Translations under genes and position numbers: made by a program
Shown here: positions 1 to 7,930 of the stretch, piece after piece
Layout of the letters: each line of letters opens with the position of its first letter
Position numbering within the stretch: the first letter of the stretch is position 1
DNA from: Acidobacteriota bacterium
Lineage (GTDB): Bacteria; Acidobacteriota; Thermoanaerobaculia; Gp7-AA8; JAHWKK01
Reading direction: 5' to 3'
Length of the DNA: 64,000 nucleotides
Assembly: GCA_019347945.1 (NCBI GenBank)
Contig: JAHWKK010000012.1
Coordinates: 53,037 to 117,036, forward strand
Notes under the pieces: model-generated
What the model was told of the DNA's origin: nothing
Database searches by the model: none
What the model saw: only the letters and a program-made list of their open reading frames with translations

Positions 1-86
1 ATGCGGCCCGCGGAGTCGATGATGCCGATCACGTCGCTGGTACCGACGGTCTCTTCCGGACCCACCGTTTTCGAGGACTTCCTCAC
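1..86 (-). CDS. N-terminal fragment of an unrecognised gene running off the left edge
   Basis: Read on the minus strand, an open frame begins with GTG at base 86 and continues past base 1. About 28 residues are visible (MRKSSKTVGPEETVGTSD, then VIGIIDSAGR). A GGAGG ribosome-binding site lies about 10 bases upstream of the GTG, which is the main support for this start. The fragment is too short to assign a family. It is divergent from the secreted-protein gene at 212, so the 125 bases between them should hold both promoters. A different start further inside is possible because the rest of the gene is not visible. Confidence 0.45.
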   Translation of the reverse strand, partial: MRKSSKTVGPEETVGTSDVIGIIDSAGR

Positions 87-211
87 CCGATCATTCCCCT
101 CCCCACACCGCTCCTCGAGTCCTGCCCATCCTACCTCACCTTTCCTCCGTTGGCCACCCCGGATCGGCCGGTTTCTGCTAATATCCGGAGCGGTTCAAAC
201 CGGAGGAAAAT

Positions 212-772
212 ATGAGGAAAGATGTCTCCAGATTTTGGGTATTGGTTATGGCTTTCGCGGTCGTCATGGCGTCTCCGATCCATGCGAATGGAGTCGATGA
301 GGAGGATCTCGAAGACGAAGGACGCGGCATCATCGAGAACTACGAGGAGATGGTCGAGGGCGACGGCATCAACTGGATCTGGGTCGCGCCGGGCATCACT
401 CTGCGAGATTACAGAATCGACGTCGGCAGATTCGAGAATCTGTCGGGCGAGAATGATGACGACATGGAAGAAGCGCTCAACGACGGCTTTCAGCAGGGTT
501 TCGGGGAGCTGTCCCGGCGCGCCGACCGAAAGGGAACGCTGACGACTCAGAATGCCATCCACTGGGCGGAGGAGGCCAGCGAGGGCAAGCGATGGATTCC
601 TTTTGCCGGCCATCATCTTGCTCAGGCCGGGGTTGGAATCGAGATGATTTTCCGCAACTCGAGCGGAGAGGTCGTCGCGATGGTCCGCCATTCCGGCCGT
701 GAGGGGAACGAGCTCGAGGACGCGGCGGAAGAGCTCGTCGACGACCTGATTGATTGGGTCAACGACAACTAG
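212..772 (+). CDS. Secreted hypothetical protein, 186 aa
   Basis: Residues 1-25 form a typical signal peptide: basic MRKD, a hydrophobic core, then a small-residue site near PIHA-N, so the product is expected in the periplasm or outside. The ATG is preceded by CGGAGGAAA at good spacing, which fixes the start. The mature part is acidic and has no cysteine pair, transmembrane helix or catalytic motif that I can name. Layout (an early acidic stretch, a central GFGELSRRADRKG-type helix, and late strands ending in two acidic helices) resembles small DUF4410-like or lipoprotein-like periplasmic proteins, but this is only a resemblance. The gene faces the Doc-like gene convergently with a 6-base gap. 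Confidence 0.75.
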   Translation: MRKDVSRFWVLVMAFAVVMASPIHANGVDEEDLEDEGRGIIENYEEMVEGDGINWIWVAPGITLRDYRIDVGRFENLSGENDDDMEEALNDGFQQGFGELSRRADRKGTLTTQNAIHWAEEASEGKRWIPFAGHHLAQAGVGIEMIFRNSSGEVVAMVRHSGREGNELEDAAEELVDDLIDWVNDN

Positions 773-778
773 TTCCCG

Positions 779-1243
779 TCAGCCGAGGGCGGTGGCAAAG
801 GTCGAACGCAGCTCGGAAAACACATTCTCCGCGGGGATACCTTTGTCACGGTATCCCCCGGCTTTTCTGATCAGCGAAGCCAGCTTCGAGTCGTCGAGCT
901 TCTTCGAATCGAGGGTTTTGCCGTTGATCTCGCAGAACGTCAGGGCTGCAGCGAGTGCAAGGCGCTGGTTGTGGCTTCCGAACGGCTGGTTCTGCAGCAG
1001 AGCGAATGTGAAAGCTGCTGCTTTCTCGGCGATCGTCGAATAGGCATCCCTTCCGAAGATGGACGCCCGAGGCCTTTCTACCGCGTTGAGCAGGCCGTAG
1101 CGCGAGACGACATCTCCTCCCACCGCCGTCTTCGGTCCGAGCTCCTCGGCCAGCGCCCGGTGCATCCCGATGAGGTCCTCTTCAGTGAGGTACAGGGTTT
1201 CCGCTGCCGGCCTATTCGCGGAGCTTCCCGAGAACACCAGCAT
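779..1243 (-). CDS. Doc/Fic-like domain protein with degenerate active-site motif
   Basis: From ATG at 1243 the product is 154 residues. The sequence beginning LYLTEEDLIGMHRALAEELG matches the start of Doc (death-on-curing) proteins, and residues 86-94 read QPFGSHNQR where active Doc/Fic proteins carry HxFx(D/G)(G/A)N(K/G)R. The Asn and final Arg remain, but the catalytic His is Gln, the acidic residue is Ser and Lys is Gln. The helix that follows (LALAAALTFCEINGKTL) is typical of the family. Doc proteins phosphorylate or AMPylate targets; this one is probably inactive or altered. The frame stays open upstream through the lysine-rich region to 1666, but codon usage there favours another frame, so I start it at 1243, overlapping the H1-like gene by 32 bases. 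The ribosome site is weak. No Phd antitoxin gene is visible. Confidence 0.6.
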   Translation of the reverse strand: MLVFSGSSANRPAAETLYLTEEDLIGMHRALAEELGPKTAVGGDVVSRYGLLNAVERPRASIFGRDAYSTIAEKAAAFTFALLQNQPFGSHNQRLALAAALTFCEINGKTLDSKKLDDSKLASLIRKAGGYRDKGIPAENVFSELRSTFATALG

Positions 1244-1670
1244 ACTTCTTGACAACTTTCTGGAAACCGGCGGCAACGTCGGGCGACTGGAAGGTGTCCT
1301 TCCCTTTTTTGCTTTTGCCGGAGCTTTTTTTGGGGCTGGCTTTTTTCGGGCTGCGGGTTTTTTTGGAGCCGCCTTTTTTTTGGCTGCTTTTTTTGCCGGA
1401 GCTTTTTTTGGGGCTGGTTTTTTTCGAGCTGCTGGCTTTTTTCGAGCTGCTGGTTTTTTTCGAGCCGCTGGTTTTTTTCGAGCCGCTGGCTTTTTTCGAG
1501 CCGGTGGCTTTTTTTTGGCTGCTTTTTTTGCCGGAGCTTTTTTTGGGGCTGGCCTTTTTCGGGCTGCGGGTTTTTTTGGAGCCGCCTTTTTTTGGGCTGC
1601 CTTTTTTGCTGCCTGCGGCTTTTTTACCTTTTTTCGCGCTACTTTTTTTTGACTTTTTTTTGCCATTCAT
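1212..1670 (-). CDS. Lysine/serine-rich histone H1-like protein, 152 aa
   Basis: The product is almost entirely short repeats of Lys-Lys flanked by Ser, Gly, Thr, Ala and Pro (for example GSKKTSGSKKTSS), followed by a less repetitive tail, FQSPDVAAGFQKVVKKYAGV and so on, that looks like an amphipathic helix. Such composition is typical of bacterial histone H1-like, Hc1-type and AlgP-type DNA-binding tails, so nucleoid binding is likely. A second frame through the same DNA, starting at ATG 1666, encodes a Lys/Ala/Pro-rich version. I prefer this frame because third positions are mostly G or C (GGC, AGC, TCG, ACC, GCC), as in the rest of the window, and because its tail reads like a natural protein. 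A near-consensus promoter lies directly upstream. Confidence 0.65.
   Translation of the reverse strand: MNGKKKSKKSSAKKGKKAAGSKKGSPKKGGSKKTRSPKKASPKKSSGKKSSQKKATGSKKASGSKKTSGSKKTSSSKKASSSKKTSPKKSSGKKSSQKKGGSKKTRSPKKASPKKSSGKSKKGKDTFQSPDVAAGFQKVVKKYAGVLGKLRE
1315..1593. repeat. Internal tandem and direct repeats inside the H1-like gene
   Basis: Five 18-base units built on TTTTTTTCGAGCxGCTGG are spaced exactly 18 bases apart (CGAG at 1425, 1443, 1461, 1479 and 1497). They are flanked by a direct repeat of about 66 bases, 1315-1380 and 1528-1593, with one or two differences, and by a partial third copy at 1393-1418. Unit lengths are multiples of three, so copy-number change would keep the reading frame. 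The long A/T runs of six to eight bases are potential slippage sites. Confidence 0.85.
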
Positions 1671-1687
1671 AAGCCCCCCGAAGTCGT

Positions 1688-1716
1688 ATCATAAACATGA
1701 TAAAGCGTTGAGTCAA
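1688..1716 (-). promoter_or_regulatory. Sigma-70-type promoter for the H1-like gene
   Basis: On the minus strand TTGACT (1716-1711) and TATGAT (1693-1688) are separated by exactly 17 bases. Each box matches five of six consensus bases. The predicted transcription start near 1681 leaves only about 10 bases before ATG 1670, including a GGGGGG run that could serve as ribosome site. The same G run is about 7 bases from the alternative ATG at 1666. Confidence 0.75.
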
Positions 1717-1827
1717 CGTATTTTAACTCGTGAGGGCGGTAAGAATCCCCCGAAATGGCTTGATCACTTCCTAATCGATTGATCCGACGCGGCTTAAACT
1801 CGTAAATATTCACGATAAAGATTCATA

Positions 1828-2640
1828 TCAATCAGGACGCATCTGGCATTCGGGACACCAGTAGGTCGAGCGGGACGAGCTTCCCTGCCTGGCCATCCTG
1901 ACCGCCGTTCCGCATCGCCGGCAGGGCTTGTCCTTGCGTTTGTAAACCCAGAGGCTCGCCCTCGGGTCGAGCGCCGTGCGGGTCGTACGAATGCCCGACG
2001 CAGCCGGCGAGACGTTGGCCAGAAGGAGGCGACGCGCGATGCGGAGAAGCTCTCGGCGCTTGCCTGTCGATATGAGCTGCACAGGGAGGAAGGGATCGAC
2101 TCCTGCGAGAAACATGATCTCGGATTTGAAAACGTTACCGACACCGCCGGCGATCCTCTGATCGAGAAGTACCTCACCGATTTCCCGGCCAGGTAAAGCT
2201 GCCATCTGTGCCAGGGCAGCATCTTCGTCAAACTCCTCCGAGAGAAGGTCGACGGAGGAGCGGACGGTGGAGGACTCGATCTGCTCGCACGCCACCAGGG
2301 CCGCATCGGGAACCGAAAAGCCGATCGCGGTCCACTCGTCGGTCTCGAGAACGATTCTGGCGCTGGACCGGCTGCGGCGCCATTTCTCGCCGCGCCGGTA
2401 GATGTGCCAGCTTCCGGACATCCGCATGTGTGTCCTGAGGCAGAGGTCGCCGCTGAATCGGATGATCAGGTGTTTGCCACGGGAAAACACGTCGGCGATG
2501 GTCCGTCCGCGGATTGGCGTTTCTGACTCCTCGAGTCGCGTCAGGGCGGGATAGACCGAGTCGATTCGGAGGACGCGCTGACCCGAGAGCGCTCGCGCGA
2601 GGGTCTTCGCCGCCCGGTGGATGGTGTCTCCTTCAGGCAC
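1828..2640 (-). CDS. nei: Endonuclease VIII-like DNA glycosylase (Nei/Fpg family)
   Basis: Predicted to excise oxidised bases from DNA and cut the abasic strand. The start is GTG at 2640, because the mature enzyme must begin Pro-Glu (PEGDTIHRAAKTL) and Pro2 is the catalytic nucleophile; the longer frame upstream is an artefact. Family features visible are the helix-two-turn-helix region around DQRIAGGVGNVFKSE and a C-terminal zinc finger with CRRCG and CPEC. Length, 270 residues, is usual. The GTG overlaps the lhr stop in GTGCCTGA, an 8-base overlap implying translational coupling. The lhr-nei pair also occurs in actinobacteria, where the glycosylase is called Nei2, so a joint repair role is likely. 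Confidence 0.9.
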   Translation of the reverse strand: MPEGDTIHRAAKTLARALSGQRVLRIDSVYPALTRLEESETPIRGRTIADVFSRGKHLIIRFSGDLCLRTHMRMSGSWHIYRRGEKWRRSRSSARIVLETDEWTAIGFSVPDAALVACEQIESSTVRSSVDLLSEEFDEDAALAQMAALPGREIGEVLLDQRIAGGVGNVFKSEIMFLAGVDPFLPVQLISTGKRRELLRIARRLLLANVSPAASGIRTTRTALDPRASLWVYKRKDKPCRRCGTAVRMARQGSSSRSTYWCPECQMRPD

Positions 2641-5600
2641 GGCCGGAATGTCGTTTCTGAATCCCGAGCGAGGTCGAGGTCCAGCCGAAATCATGGACGA
2701 GTCTTTCTCCGAAAGGGTGTTCGGCGGGCGCTGTGCCATCAATGGTCTCGATGAAAGCGGCCCTGCGGGAGCGGTTTTCGGGCTCGAGCGCCTCAGCGAG
2801 ACGGGAGCCAATGCGGGTCTGTTCCGGCTCCTGATCGGGAAGCCAGGTGATGATGTGGCGACTTCCTCTTGCGATCCATGCCGCGAGATGTCCGTCAATG
2901 ATCACGACCCTGGTGCCTACGGAGCGGGAGGGCCTGCGAGAATCGGAGGTATCGGGCCAGCGGAGGGCAGAGCCGAACGGGTTGGCCGGATCGGTCGATG
3001 AAATGACCGACGTTTGCTTTGATCTTTCGGTCGCGCCGCGGAAGCTTCGAAGCCGCTCGATGGCCCCGGGCTGAGCGAACTGGGAACCGCCGAGGCCGTC
3101 GACGAACAATCCTCGTCGCAGCCGGCCCGCTTCCTCGAGCGAACGGAAAGTCGGGTAGATGCCGGAGAAACCCCCCTCCAGCTCGAAGGCGGCGGTATCA
3201 CGCGTCACGATTCCATAGCGCTGAAGAAGCTGGGTGGCCCGGGCAAGCGAGCGTTCCTCGGCGGTTGCCGACGGCGGCGGAACCAGGGACCAGCGTCCTT
3301 CACTTCCCCGCAGACCCTGACGACGGGAGCGGAAGGACGTCGATCTCGAGCGGCGACGTTCGCGACCGGAACCGAGCAGACTCCTGAGAGGATGGAACGA
3401 GTCGTTCCGTACGACGCTCTTCCAGACCAGCCGCCAGAGAATCTCGAGCAGCTCCCCCGGGTAGCCGTGGCCCGCCCTCGCGTGAATATCGGCGAAAAAG
3501 GATGGGCCGTTCTCGCTGAGGATGTCGACCACGGCACTTTCGTCCGCCGGGAGCTCGGCTTCGGGTCGGGGAGAAAAAACAGGGAGGTGATCAGTTAGAA
3601 AGAGCGCGACCCGCCCGTCGTTGTGGCCGAGTGGCTCGAGCCCGACCCAGGTGATCTCGCCTGCCGCCGCGAGCGTGTCGAGCTCCGAGGACCTGAAGTC
3701 GGCTACTCGTGCCGGGAAGATCTCGGTTTCGAGGATCGAAACGGGGAGGGGAAAGCCCTCGAGCTTCTCGACGGCATCGAGGAGTGCATCGAGGCCTCCC
3801 GAAGGGCGGGCGATCCCCTGCCAGTCCTGAAGAAAACGGACGAAAACCTCCTGCTCGGCCGGTTCGACTTCCGAGCGCAGCTTTGCGAGGGACCGCCTGC
3901 GGATCGTCTTCATGACATCGGCATCGCACCACTCGCGCTCGAGCCCGAAGGGGCTCAGCTCTCCCTCGACCAGACGTCCTTTTCGTGCGAGGTTTTCGAG
4001 GAGAGGCTCGATCGCTCCCCGAGTGAATCCGTATCTCGTTTTGAGGGCTCGTAGCTCGAATGGCCCGTGAGTGCGGGCGTAGCGCATCACGAGATCGGCC
4101 AGGGGATCGCGATCTGATTCGAGCATCCGGTCCGGCAGGCCTGAGGGAAGAGGAATCCCGAGTGCATCGCGATAACGACTCGCGTACTCTGCGGGAATCA
4201 GCCGTTCTTCGCCTCGAATCCGGACAGGGATGACGCGCTGCTGTTTCAACAACGGGTCGAGAAAACCCGACCAGGAAGCGCCGGCGATTCTCTGTTCGAG
4301 CTCTGGGCGCGAAAGATCGCCCAGGCGAAGCAAGAGATCGTGGAGATCGTCCTGTGATGCGGCTGCGGCCTGCGGTGCGAGAAACTGAAGCTGATGCTCG
4401 AGCTCGGAGAGGACGTTCGGGTCGAGAAGCTCGCGGAGCTCGACCTCTCCGATGAGCTCGCGGAGTTGAGCGGGGTCGATCGAGAGCGCCTGAGCGCGTC
4501 TTTCGGCGAGAGGGGCGTCTCCGTCGTAGATGAAATTCGCTACGTAGCGGAACAGGATGGCACCGGCGAACGGGCTGGGCCTGGTCGTATCGACGACCGA
4601 AACCGAGATGGCCCGGGAGCGGATCTCTCGAAGGATCTCGCTGAGCGACCCCAGATCGAAGACGTCTGTGAGGCATTCGCGGTAGGTCTCGAGGATGAGC
4701 GGAAATGAGTGGAAGTCGGATGCTGCGCGGAGCAGATCCGATGCGCGCTTGCGTTGTTGCCAGAGGGGGGTTCTGACCCCGGGTCGTTTTCTCGGCAGCA
4801 GAAGAGCCCTGGCGGCGTTCTCGCGGAACCTCGCGGCAAAGAGCGCCGTATTTGCCAGGTGCCGAACGATGAGATCGCGAAGTTCGTCGGGGTCGGGAAG
4901 GAAGAGCTCCGGATCGGGAGATTCCTCGATGTCAGGGATGCGGATGACGAAACCGTCATCGGTCCACATCGATTCGACCTCGAGTCCCATCCGATCCTGG
5001 ATCGTGCCGACGACCGCAATCGCCCATGGAGCGTGAACCCGGCCCCCGAATGGCGAGAGGACGCAGATTCGCCAGTCTCCGAGCTCGTCGCGGTAGCGTT
5101 CGATGACGATTGTCCTGTCTGTCGGGATTTCCGCTTCGTTTCGCTGGTCATCGATGTACTGAACCAGATTTTCGGCTGCCAACTCATCGAGATCGTGATC
5201 TCGTCTCAATTGGCTCTTGGCGTCTTCCCGGCTCGACTGAACGATTTGTCTGAGAAGCTGGCCGATCTCTCTGCCGAGCTCGGCGCTCCGGCCCGCACTT
5301 TCCCCTTTCCAGAACGGCATCTTTCCTGGCTCACCCGGTGCGGGGGAGACGATGATTCGATCGAAGGTGATTTCCTCGATTCTCCAGGTCGATGCACCGA
5401 GCACGAACGTTTCGCCTTCGCGTGATTCGAAGACCATTTCCTCGTCGAGCTCTCCGACGCGGGTGGTCTTTCCGTCGGCACCGGGAAGAAAAACGCCATA
5501 GAGGCCGCGGTCGGGGATGGTCCCGGCATTCGCAATGGCAACCCTTGCCGCACCTCGACGAGGCGCCAGGAGGTCGGTCACGCGATTCCAGGTGAGACGC

Positions 5601-7111
5601 GGGCGCAATTCGGCAAAGTCGTCGGACGGGTAAACACCGGTCATGACGTCGAGGATGCCGTCGAAGGCTCCGCGGCTCAGCTCTGCGTACGACGCGGCGC
5701 GGGTGACGAGGGTATAAAGCTCTGCCGAGGTCATCTCGTCCATCGCGATGGTCGCGACGATCTGCTGGGCGAGAACGTCGAGCGGGTTTCGAGGAAAGCG
5801 GACCGGTTCGACCTGGCCTCGTTTCATCGCCGACGTGATCGCCGCACATGCCACGAGGTCGCCTCGATACTTCGGGAAGATGATTCCGCGGCTCCGCGCC
5901 CCGACCTGATGACCGGCCCGGCCGATCCGCTGGAGTGCGCTGGCAATCGTGGCGGGCGATTCGATCTGGATGACGAGATCGATCGCTCCCATGTCGATTC
6001 CGAGCTCGAGAGACGAAGTGGCGACGAGTGCCGGAAGCTTTCCGGTCTTGAGCATGTCTTCGATCTCGGTTCGTCGGGCCCTCGACATCGATCCGTGATG
6101 GGCGTACGCCAGCGTGGTCTCGCCGAGCTCGTTCAACGCGCCAGCGAGCCGTTCGGCCAGCCGGCGCGAGTTGACGAAAATCAATGTCGAACGGTGGCTG
6201 CGGATGAGCTCGAGAAGGCGCGGGTGAATCGAGGGCCAGATCGAATGCCGGGTTTCAGGTTGGGCAGCGGCACCGCTCGGGATGTCGACGGGCTCACCGA
6301 GCCGAGCCATGTCCTCGACGGGCACCTCGACCAGAAGGTCGAGCTTCTTCTGTTCCCTGGTGTGAATGATGGTGACCGGCCGGGGGGTCCAGACGTCGCC
6401 CTCCCGTGTGCCTCCGCCGAGAAAACGTGCGACCTCTTCGAGGGGTCTTTGAGTGGCGGACAGGCCGATACGCTGAAGTGTTCTTCCCGCGAGCGATTCG
6501 AGCCGCTCCAGAGAGAGCGCGAGATGGGCTCCCCGTTTCGTTCCGACAACCGCGTGAATTTCGTCGATGATGACGGTTTCGACGTTCTCGAGCGCTGCAC
6601 GCGCCCGGGAGGTGAGCATGAGAAAGAGCGACTCGGGAGTGGTGATGAGAATCTCCGATGGGGTCCGGGAGAATGATCGGCGTTCGCTCGAGCTGGTGTC
6701 GCCGGTTCGAATGAAAAAAGTGGGCGGCTCGACATCGAGACCCATATTGATGGCGGCGTTTCGAATACCGACCACCGGAGCTCTGAGGTTTCGTTCGACG
6801 TCGACGGCGAGAGCTTTCAATGGGGAGATGTAGAGAACCCTGCAGATGCCACGGTGGGGTGCGAACATCAGCCGGTCGATCGAAGCGAGGAAAGCGGTGA
6901 GGGTTTTACCGCTTCCGGTCGGGGCGCAGACGAGCGTCGATTCGCCTCTCAGTATTGCCGGCCAGGCGGTGGATTGCGCCATGGTGGGCGCAGAGAAAAC
7001 GTCCCGGAACCAGCTGGCGACTGCGACATGGAAACCATCGAGCACCTGATCCGGGATCGCTTGTTCGGCATTCGGAGACATCGGCTGGGCTCTCGTGGAA
7101 TCGCTGGACAT
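2633..7111 (-). CDS. lhr: Lhr-type superfamily 2 DNA helicase, 1492 aa
   Basis: A large ATP-dependent 3'-5' DNA helicase of the Lhr family. Motif I is APTGSGKT (about residues 63-70), motif II DEIH (about 183-186), motif III LSAT (about 217-220) and motif VI QRIGRAGH near residue 395. The Lhr core winged-helix part and the long C-terminal Lhr-CTD follow; total length is right for full-length Lhr. The N-terminus lies 54 bases from the divergent MBL gene, and no strong ribosome site is visible there. Its stop overlaps the nei start, making a two-gene repair operon. A low-complexity Arg/Ser stretch around the end of the helicase-associated region is the only oddity. Confidence 0.93.
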   Translation of the reverse strand: MSSDSTRAQPMSPNAEQAIPDQVLDGFHVAVASWFRDVFSAPTMAQSTAWPAILRGESTLVCAPTGSGKTLTAFLASIDRLMFAPHRGICRVLYISPLKALAVDVERNLRAPVVGIRNAAINMGLDVEPPTFFIRTGDTSSSERRSFSRTPSEILITTPESLFLMLTSRARAALENVETVIIDEIHAVVGTKRGAHLALSLERLESLAGRTLQRIGLSATQRPLEEVARFLGGGTREGDVWTPRPVTIIHTREQKKLDLLVEVPVEDMARLGEPVDIPSGAAAQPETRHSIWPSIHPRLLELIRSHRSTLIFVNSRRLAERLAGALNELGETTLAYAHHGSMSRARRTEIEDMLKTGKLPALVATSSLELGIDMGAIDLVIQIESPATIASALQRIGRAGHQVGARSRGIIFPKYRGDLVACAAITSAMKRGQVEPVRFPRNPLDVLAQQIVATIAMDEMTSAELYTLVTRAASYAELSRGAFDGILDVMTGVYPSDDFAELRPRLTWNRVTDLLAPRRGAARVAIANAGTIPDRGLYGVFLPGADGKTTRVGELDEEMVFESREGETFVLGASTWRIEEITFDRIIVSPAPGEPGKMPFWKGESAGRSAELGREIGQLLRQIVQSSREDAKSQLRRDHDLDELAAENLVQYIDDQRNEAEIPTDRTIVIERYRDELGDWRICVLSPFGGRVHAPWAIAVVGTIQDRMGLEVESMWTDDGFVIRIPDIEESPDPELFLPDPDELRDLIVRHLANTALFAARFRENAARALLLPRKRPGVRTPLWQQRKRASDLLRAASDFHSFPLILETYRECLTDVFDLGSLSEILREIRSRAISVSVVDTTRPSPFAGAILFRYVANFIYDGDAPLAERRAQALSIDPAQLRELIGEVELRELLDPNVLSELEHQLQFLAPQAAAASQDDLHDLLLRLGDLSRPELEQRIAGASWSGFLDPLLKQQRVIPVRIRGEERLIPAEYASRYRDALGIPLPSGLPDRMLESDRDPLADLVMRYARTHGPFELRALKTRYGFTRGAIEPLLENLARKGRLVEGELSPFGLEREWCDADVMKTIRRRSLAKLRSEVEPAEQEVFVRFLQDWQGIARPSGGLDALLDAVEKLEGFPLPVSILETEIFPARVADFRSSELDTLAAAGEITWVGLEPLGHNDGRVALFLTDHLPVFSPRPEAELPADESAVVDILSENGPSFFADIHARAGHGYPGELLEILWRLVWKSVVRNDSFHPLRSLLGSGRERRRSRSTSFRSRRQGLRGSEGRWSLVPPPSATAEERSLARATQLLQRYGIVTRDTAAFELEGGFSGIYPTFRSLEEAGRLRRGLFVDGLGGSQFAQPGAIERLRSFRGATERSKQTSVISSTDPANPFGSALRWPDTSDSRRPSRSVGTRVVIIDGHLAAWIARGSRHIITWLPDQEPEQTRIGSRLAEALEPENRSRRAAFIETIDGTAPAEHPFGERLVHDFGWTSTSLGIQKRHSGRA

Positions 7112-7165
7112 CGACGCGACTCATTGCAAGAATAGGGGCCACGATCGGGCAGGATCACCTCGACA

Positions 7166-7930
7166 ATGCGGCTTAAAGTACTCGGAGCATACGGCACCAC
7201 GGATGCAACCCACAATCTGACCGGGTATCTGGTCGATGATCGGGTTGCCGTCGATGCGGGAACGATCTCTTCGAGGCTGACTCTGGCCCAGCAGTCCAAG
7301 ATCGAGATGGTCTACATCACCCATGCACACGCCGATCACACGAGGGACCTCCCCCACCTGATCCTCAACCGGTTTCATCAGGATGCTCCACCGCTGACTG
7401 TGCTGGCCGCGGAGGAGGTGATGGCTGAGCTCGAGGCGCTTTACTTCAACGGTCGGACGTGGCCGAACTTCACGGAATTTCCCTCCCCCGTGACCGGCAA
7501 GGTTTGTGTGAATTACCGCCCGCTTAAATCGGGGAAGAAGGCCACCGTCGGCGGCGTCTCCTTCACCGTGGTTCCGGTGGATCACACGGTCCCCGCGGCA
7601 GGAGCCATCGTCCAGATCGATTCCCAGGCAATCGTCTTCACCGGCGATACGGGACCGACCAAAGCGATCTGGCAGCGGGCGGCGCGCAGCAATAGCGTGG
7701 TCGCAATCGTCACAGAGGCATCTTTCCCGAACGATTACGAGCAGATGTCGAAGGACAGTGGCCACCTGACCCCGGCGCTGCTCGAGCGAGAGCTCACGAA
7801 GATCAAAAATGATGCTCCGGTGTACGCAAGTCACAGGAAGCTTCCGTACGAGATGAAGATCGAGTCAGAGATTCGGAATATCAGAGACCGTCGCGCACGG
7901 ATACTCGTCGAAAAGCAGTACACATTTTGA
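7166..7930 (+). CDS. Metallo-beta-lactamase-fold hydrolase (cyclic nucleotide phosphodiesterase-like)
   Basis: The MBL signature THAHADH near residue 53 supplies the HxHxDH metal ligands. Further conserved points are VDHTVP, FTGDTGPT with the bridging Asp, and ASHRKLP near the end with the last His. The protein has 254 residues, no signal peptide and resembles the class II cAMP phosphodiesterase/RNase Z-like branch of the fold. The substrate cannot be told from sequence. Its stop overlaps the TTG start of the glycosyltransferase in TTGA, so the two are translationally coupled. It is divergent from lhr. Confidence 0.8.
   Translation: MRLKVLGAYGTTDATHNLTGYLVDDRVAVDAGTISSRLTLAQQSKIEMVYITHAHADHTRDLPHLILNRFHQDAPPLTVLAAEEVMAELEALYFNGRTWPNFTEFPSPVTGKVCVNYRPLKSGKKATVGGVSFTVVPVDHTVPAAGAIVQIDSQAIVFTGDTGPTKAIWQRAARSNSVVAIVTEASFPNDYEQMSKDSGHLTPALLERELTKIKNDAPVYASHRKLPYEMKIESEIRNIRDRRARILVEKQYTF

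Noticed and set aside
1..300. 99-codon plus-strand frame at the left edge
   Set aside because: It overlaps the secreted-protein gene with a strong ribosome site in another frame and lacks its own; the minus-strand fragment fits better.
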